From positions 565,989,281 to 566,053,280 of the forward strand of contig CM061142.1 in assembly GCA_030789695.1 (NCBI GenBank): 64,000 bases of DNA, read 5' to 3'. Source of the DNA: Scilla litardierei. Lineage: Eukaryota > Streptophyta > Magnoliopsida > Asparagales > Asparagaceae. This document shows, piece after piece, positions 60,017-64,000 of the stretch. The notes beneath the pieces were generated by a model. That model saw nothing but the letters and a program-made list of their open reading frames with translations. It ran no database searches and was not told where the DNA came from. Every line of letters starts with the position of its first letter. Position 1 is the stretch's first letter. Made by a program: the position numbers and the translations under genes.

Positions 60017-62756
60017 TGTAACGACCACTTTTCGTTGTACGTTGTTCGTGCACGTGCTTTTGACAGTGCACGTGTTTGTTTTAGACTTTGTTTATTTGTG
60101 AACGCTTTAGTGTGATATGCCGTTGTAAACGTCTCTGAGAGTAGTAAATTGTGATACTAATTTGGAACGACATTTCTCGAGTCGTTTTCCCACGATTTGA
60201 TCTTATTCGAAGAGACGTTGTGATTTTCACTTTTGACGGGGGACGTTTCTATTTTTAGTTTCGTCGTCCGACGTCGAAATTGAGATCCGTCTTCTTAGTT
60301 ACCTTTCTTTCGTCACCACGATCACACTGATATTTATTTTATAATTTTTGGAGTTTATTTGACCTACTTTATATTTTTAACAAGGCTTTAAATATTTTTA
60401 AATACCAATTTTTAAATTAATTTCGGCCAAATAAAATTTATTTAAGTTTAAAACGTTTTAAACAATTTTTGAGTCAAATCTTAGCCCATATCTTGGCCGC
60501 ACCCAATCCCTATGTGATTAGGAAAGAGAGTTTTGAATTTTAAATTATTTTAAACTCCTAATCCCATTAGGATCAGCCCTAGACCAAGTCAACCCCTCTA
60601 CACTATATAAACAACCCCTAGGAAGACTCATTTTCGCAAGAAAATAACCTTAGCCGCTTCCAAAACCCCAAAACCCACTTGCAACGTTTCGTCGCAATGT
60701 CGCATAGCCGTTGCACGAGTCTGACCGAGGAAAACGCCCCAAAATCCCCGCACCGACCGACAGCCGCTCCCGTCCGCCCGCATCCCCGCATCTGCATCAC
60801 CCGCTCCGCATCACCGTGTCCGACCGAGAGATCCTCTCGGTCAGACCGAGAGACCCCGCCCGCTCAGCGCCCGCTCCGCACCGCACCATCTCCCCGCTCT
60901 GGCGCCCGCCCGCACCGACCGAAGCCCGCTCCGTAGCAACGTTGCAACGTTGTAACTCCCGTCCGCCCGCACCGACCGAGAACCCCGACCCCCGCATCGC
61001 ACCCGCAGCTGTGCACAGCTGTTCTCCCGCACCGACTGAGCCAAGTCCCCGCACCGGCTAGTGTCCGACCGAGAGGCAATCGTCGCAACCCCGCACCCGT
61101 CGCACCGCTTGCCACCATGGGCCCCTCAAGTTCTCCAGAGTTATTGTGTGTCCCCTATTGGTCCCTAGGACTACTGTGGGCCCCACCTAGGTGCGTTCTC
61201 GTCGAGGATTTGCCGTGTACGACGTTGCGATATGTCGTAGCCCGTCGTCGCACGTGCTAGCTTTGGAATTTGGATTCGTTGCTCCGGTTGCTGCTCTGAT
61301 CTTTCTAGCGAGGAATATATTTTGGAATCAGGACTTAGAGCGCGTTCTCTTATTCCAACCCCTGGCGTCGCTACCCGATGCCAGTGTAGCTTTCGCGTCG
61401 TGTTGAGGTAACGCTTTGCACCCCTAGGACCCCCAACCCATTGCCTGCTAATCAAGACTAAAATCAACGTTTTTAAAGTATTTTAAATGTTTTAGAATTC
61501 ACTAATCAAGATTAATAAAACGGATGTAGGCCGGTGGACTTGTGCACGTAGGATATTGTGACTTTGGACTCGTTGGACGGTGTTTCTCTGACGTTTGACT
61601 TGCAGGCAAGTGAAACTTGCCAATTCTTGCTTAGGGCCATGTTTTTAGGCCACTTCCTTGTTTTTAGCGTAAAAGAGACTAGAAAGTGAAATGATAGCTG
61701 TCTAGACGCAATTTTAAGATCTAGCTTGACAACGAAGCTAGATCTGTCACCCTGCCATGTCATGCATGCATTGATATCTGTCACGTTTAAATTCCTTATC
61801 TGTACGCACCTTTAACTGCCATGCATTGCATCTTACATGTCATCCAAGTTGATTGTTGCATTCGTAGCACACGCTACAATACTTGTACTTGTACTTCCTT
61901 GTCCGTCTAGGTGCACCCCTATGCCATCGTGATAAAACACTTCCTGGCTCGTGATCCAGAAGATGGGCGTCAGTCCATATACACGTGGAGGGGTAGGGAT
62001 AAGCGATCACTTGAGCTTAGGAGTTGGCCCGCGCAGCCACTCTAGCCAAAAGGCGTAATCTCTGTGCACGACGTGCTTACTTTACTTGTCTTGGTACTTG
62101 TGAATGTTTATTGTAAATATTGTCATCCATGCCATGTTTAAATGCCATGCTAGTACTTTACTTTACTTGTTGCACTCATACTTTAACTGCCATATCATTA
62201 CATCATGCTAGAATTGCTAGGTTGTTTACCTGCACTTTCAGTTTCCTTGCACAAGTCTCTTGTAGACTTGCTGACATGTGCCCCTTGTTCTTTTGGGTGT
62301 CACATGTTAGACCCTGAGCCAGAGACCGTAGCTGAGGACGTGGTGTTTGCTGACGCTGAGCCAGAGCCTACTTTTGACGAGGAGTTGGTGGACACCGGAG
62401 ACCAGTCTTAGAGACTGTTTGAGTTGCTTTTGCTTTAGGTTGCTGTTAGTTTCCGGTGCGTAGCACCATTACTTTGCTTTTGTACTTTGTACTTTTGTTG
62501 GCCATGTTGGGGCCTCTCTTTAGACTCTTTTCTTTTAGCCTGGTGGCTTTTCTGCGATGTTGGAATTTTATTATTATGGATATTCTGAGAATTCTCTTTG
62601 TCTCATTTCCTTATTATTATCTTTGTTTCGTTTCGCGTTGCAAGGACCTGCAGTTAAAGTTGATTGACGCTTATCGGACTTACAGCTTTGTAGCTTCAAG
62701 TCTGAGCGGACATTCTCACGTCTCGCCTCCACGTTTTTGGGAAGCGGGGCATGACA
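60017..62756 (+). repeat. Tekay-like 5' LTR (2,740 bp)
   Basis: It starts TGTAACGACCACTTTTCG and ends GGGAAGCGGGGCATGACA; gag follows 148 bases later. TATA box ACTATATAAAC at 60602-60612, so about 2.1 kb of the LTR should be transcribed leader. A GC-rich block (60690-61130) is full of CCGCACCGACCGA and ACCGAGAG/CTCTCGGT repeats. A conserved acidic micro-ORF is at 62304-62411. Confidence 0.88.
62304..62411 (+). CDS. Conserved acidic micro-ORF inside the Tekay-like LTR (35 aa)
   Basis: ATG at 62304, then MLDPEPETVAEDVVFADAEP and EPTFDEELVDTGDQS, TAG at 62409-62411. It has eleven Asp/Glu in the first 22 residues alone and almost no basic residue. The frame is open for another 33 codons upstream from 62205. 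The DPEPE start and the position 345 bases before the LTR end match 16068-16166 on the minus strand. Unknown function; see the findings. Confidence 0.45.
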   Translation: MLDPEPETVAEDVVFADAEPEPTFDEELVDTGDQS

Positions 62757-62904
62757 GGTTTTGTTGGTGGCCCATGCAGGTCCTATCTTGCAATTGCAAA
62801 CTAACGGAACAACGATACTAAACGAAATGTCCATTAAATAAATTGCAACATCCAAGTCATTAAGCTTTGAGTCTAATTTGTTTGTTCGTTTTCTATGTCA
62901 TTAG
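62757..62904 (+). other. Leader between LTR and gag, with unusual primer-site region
   Basis: GGTTTTGTTGGTGGCCCATGCAGG follows the LTR; the older copy has GGTTTTAGTAGTGGCCCATGCAGG at the same place. No Met-tRNA site (TGGTATCAGAGC) is present in either. TGGCCCATGCAGG, starting about 11 bases after the LTR, may be the primer site. Confidence 0.45.
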
Positions 62905-64000
62905 ATGGCTGGACGACGACAGACCCGATCTGGTAGTGGGCCCAATCGTGATGAGGTGCCAGATAGAGAGCCCACCAATGCTGAGATCATGAGGATGATG
63001 CATCAGATGATGCAGGTGCAGCAGGGTATGCTCCAGAATACCCAGAGTGCTCCTCGCTTCGAGCCGGGAGCGAAGCAGTTTCGGGAGCTGGGCCCGGCTT
63101 ACTTTGATGGATCTGAGGGACCGTTGGCTGCTGAGGAGTGGATCAGGAACACTGAGGATAATCTGAAGATGTCGAAGGTCAACCCGGCTGGATGGGTTGA
63201 TTTGGTGAAGAAGCAGCTTAAGGATAATGCCCGCAACTGGTGGGATGCGGAGGAGGAGCTGTTGGTGAGCCCTATACCTTGGTCTACTTTCAAGTCCAGG
63301 TTCGATGAGGAGTACTTTCCGAAGGCTGCCATGAGGGAGATGTTGCAGCGCTTCATTGAGCTGAAGCAGGGAAATCTGACGGTGGACCAGTACCACCAGG
63401 AGTTTACTAGGCTGAGTCGCTTCGCACCGAAGATGGTGGAGGATGCTGAGGAGAAGGCTCAGAGGTTTTTGCAGGGTCTTTCCCTAGACTTGCAGAGCCT
63501 GATGTCTACGACGGATATGGAGTCATATCAGAAGTTGCTGGTAGCTGCTCGGAGACAGGAGAGGATTGCGAGGCAAAAGAGAGGACATGCACCGGGAGCT
63601 GGGAAGAGGCCTGTGGAGCAGGTCAGAGGAGTGGTGAGGCCTAATCAGACAGTGCAGTTCAAAAGTCCAGGTGGGCCTACTCAGAAGACTCGCCATTTCT
63701 GTGGCAAGACCGGGCATGTTAAGGAGCAGTGTAGGAGGATGTTGGGACAGTGCCTGATTTGTGGAGATCCTACCCATACTATTAAGGAGTGCCCGAAGTC
63801 TAAGCAGCCTTGGAAGGAACCAGTTGCAGCACAGCCGTTGCAGCAGAGAGCACCTGTACCTGCAGGTCGTGGACCAGCCCTCGTTCCGCAGAAGCAGGCT
63901 TTTCAGCAGGCCATGCAGCCGAGGAGGCAGGCTTATCTGATGATGGCAGTGGAGAGCGAGGCTGTGGATGAGGTTATCGTAGGTAACTCTCAATCTAGTT
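62905..64000 (+). CDS. Gag of a Tekay-like chromovirus, open to the window edge (365+ aa)
   Basis: It starts MAGRRQTRSGSGPNRDE at 62905 and has no stop before 64000. The capsid has FEPGAKQFRELGPAYFDGSE, GPLAAEEWIRNTEDNLKM, LKDNARNWWDAEEELL, STFKSRFDEEYFP and GNLTVDQYHQEFTRLSRFAP. The nucleocapsid has HFCGKTGHVKEQC, a first knuckle lacking its leading Cys, and an intact second one CLICGDPTHTIKEC. Gag packages the RNA. The protease would follow beyond the window (AYLMMAVESEAVDE is its usual approach). This copy looks much better kept than the one at 14725-15637. Confidence 0.92.
   Translation, partial: MAGRRQTRSGSGPNRDEVPDREPTNAEIMRMMHQMMQVQQGMLQNTQSAPRFEPGAKQFRELGPAYFDGSEGPLAAEEWIRNTEDNLKMSKVNPAGWVDLVKKQLKDNARNWWDAEEELLVSPIPWSTFKSRFDEEYFPKAAMREMLQRFIELKQGNLTVDQYHQEFTRLSRFAPKMVEDAEEKAQRFLQGLSLDLQSLMSTTDMESYQKLLVAARRQERIARQKRGHAPGAGKRPVEQVRGVVRPNQTVQFKSPGGPTQKTRHFCGKTGHVKEQCRRMLGQCLICGDPTHTIKECPKSKQPWKEPVAAQPLQQRAPVPAGRGPALVPQKQAFQQAMQPRRQAYLMMAVESEAVDEVIVGNSQSS

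Overview
This is nuclear DNA of a flowering plant. It holds one recognisable host gene with plant introns; almost everything else is LTR retrotransposons (Copia and Gypsy), a TRIM, and short DNA transposons. There are no bacterial operons, CRISPR arrays or tRNA/rRNA genes. The species cannot be named from the sequence. A run of exactly 500 N (7803-8302) is an assembly gap.

Layout. (1) 1-9650 is a graveyard of old pieces: a Copia 3' end and LTR, an LTR of a family called LTR-A here, another Copia LTR, a degenerate tandem repeat, the gap, a Gypsy gag remnant and a Gypsy LTR fragment. (2) 9651-18458 holds an antisense LTR-A copy beside a minus-strand Tekay/Del-like chromovirus (Gypsy). That element has a full 2.7 kb 5' LTR, decayed gag-pol with a chromodomain, and only 455 bp left of its 3' LTR. 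(3) 18459-23105 holds a third LTR-A piece, an antisense Copia LTR, and a Gypsy LTR with PBS and broken gag. (4) 23527-24213 is a 687 bp foldback, Mutator-like element with a 9 bp target duplication. (5) 24668-57610 (+) is a five-exon gene for a 272-residue CUE-domain protein. Its first intron is 31,584 bp, and about 28.7 kb of that is transposons. (6) 58200-60016 is an Athila-like remnant. (7) 60017-64000 is the 2.74 kb 5' LTR and open gag of a second Tekay-like element that runs off the window.

Inside intron 1 the insertions can be ordered. A small TRIM (25096-45195) carries a hAT-like element in one LTR. A Tork-like Copia (26338-44766) split the same LTR. A SIRE-type Copia (28529-40880) later inserted into the Tork reverse transcriptase with a perfect CTCTG duplication. 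Further along are a solo Tekay-like LTR with perfect AAGAT duplication, a MULE-type MITE and a Reina-like chromovirus. The SIRE element looks young: its LTRs are nearly identical, its gag, pol and third ORF are open, and it lies in the same sense as the host gene.

Three observations stand out. The SIRE LTR carries about twenty copies of ACCGAC/GTCGGT, the DRE/CRT core bound by DREB/CBF factors. They are arranged as nested palindromes just upstream of its TATA box, and a shorter array lies upstream of its third ORF. The Tork LTR has a similar palindromic array (GACCGAGTAG) in the same position. Three independent Tekay-like LTRs carry a short acidic open frame at the same place near the LTR 3' end (32 and 35 codons, plus a 21-codon version that has lost its start).
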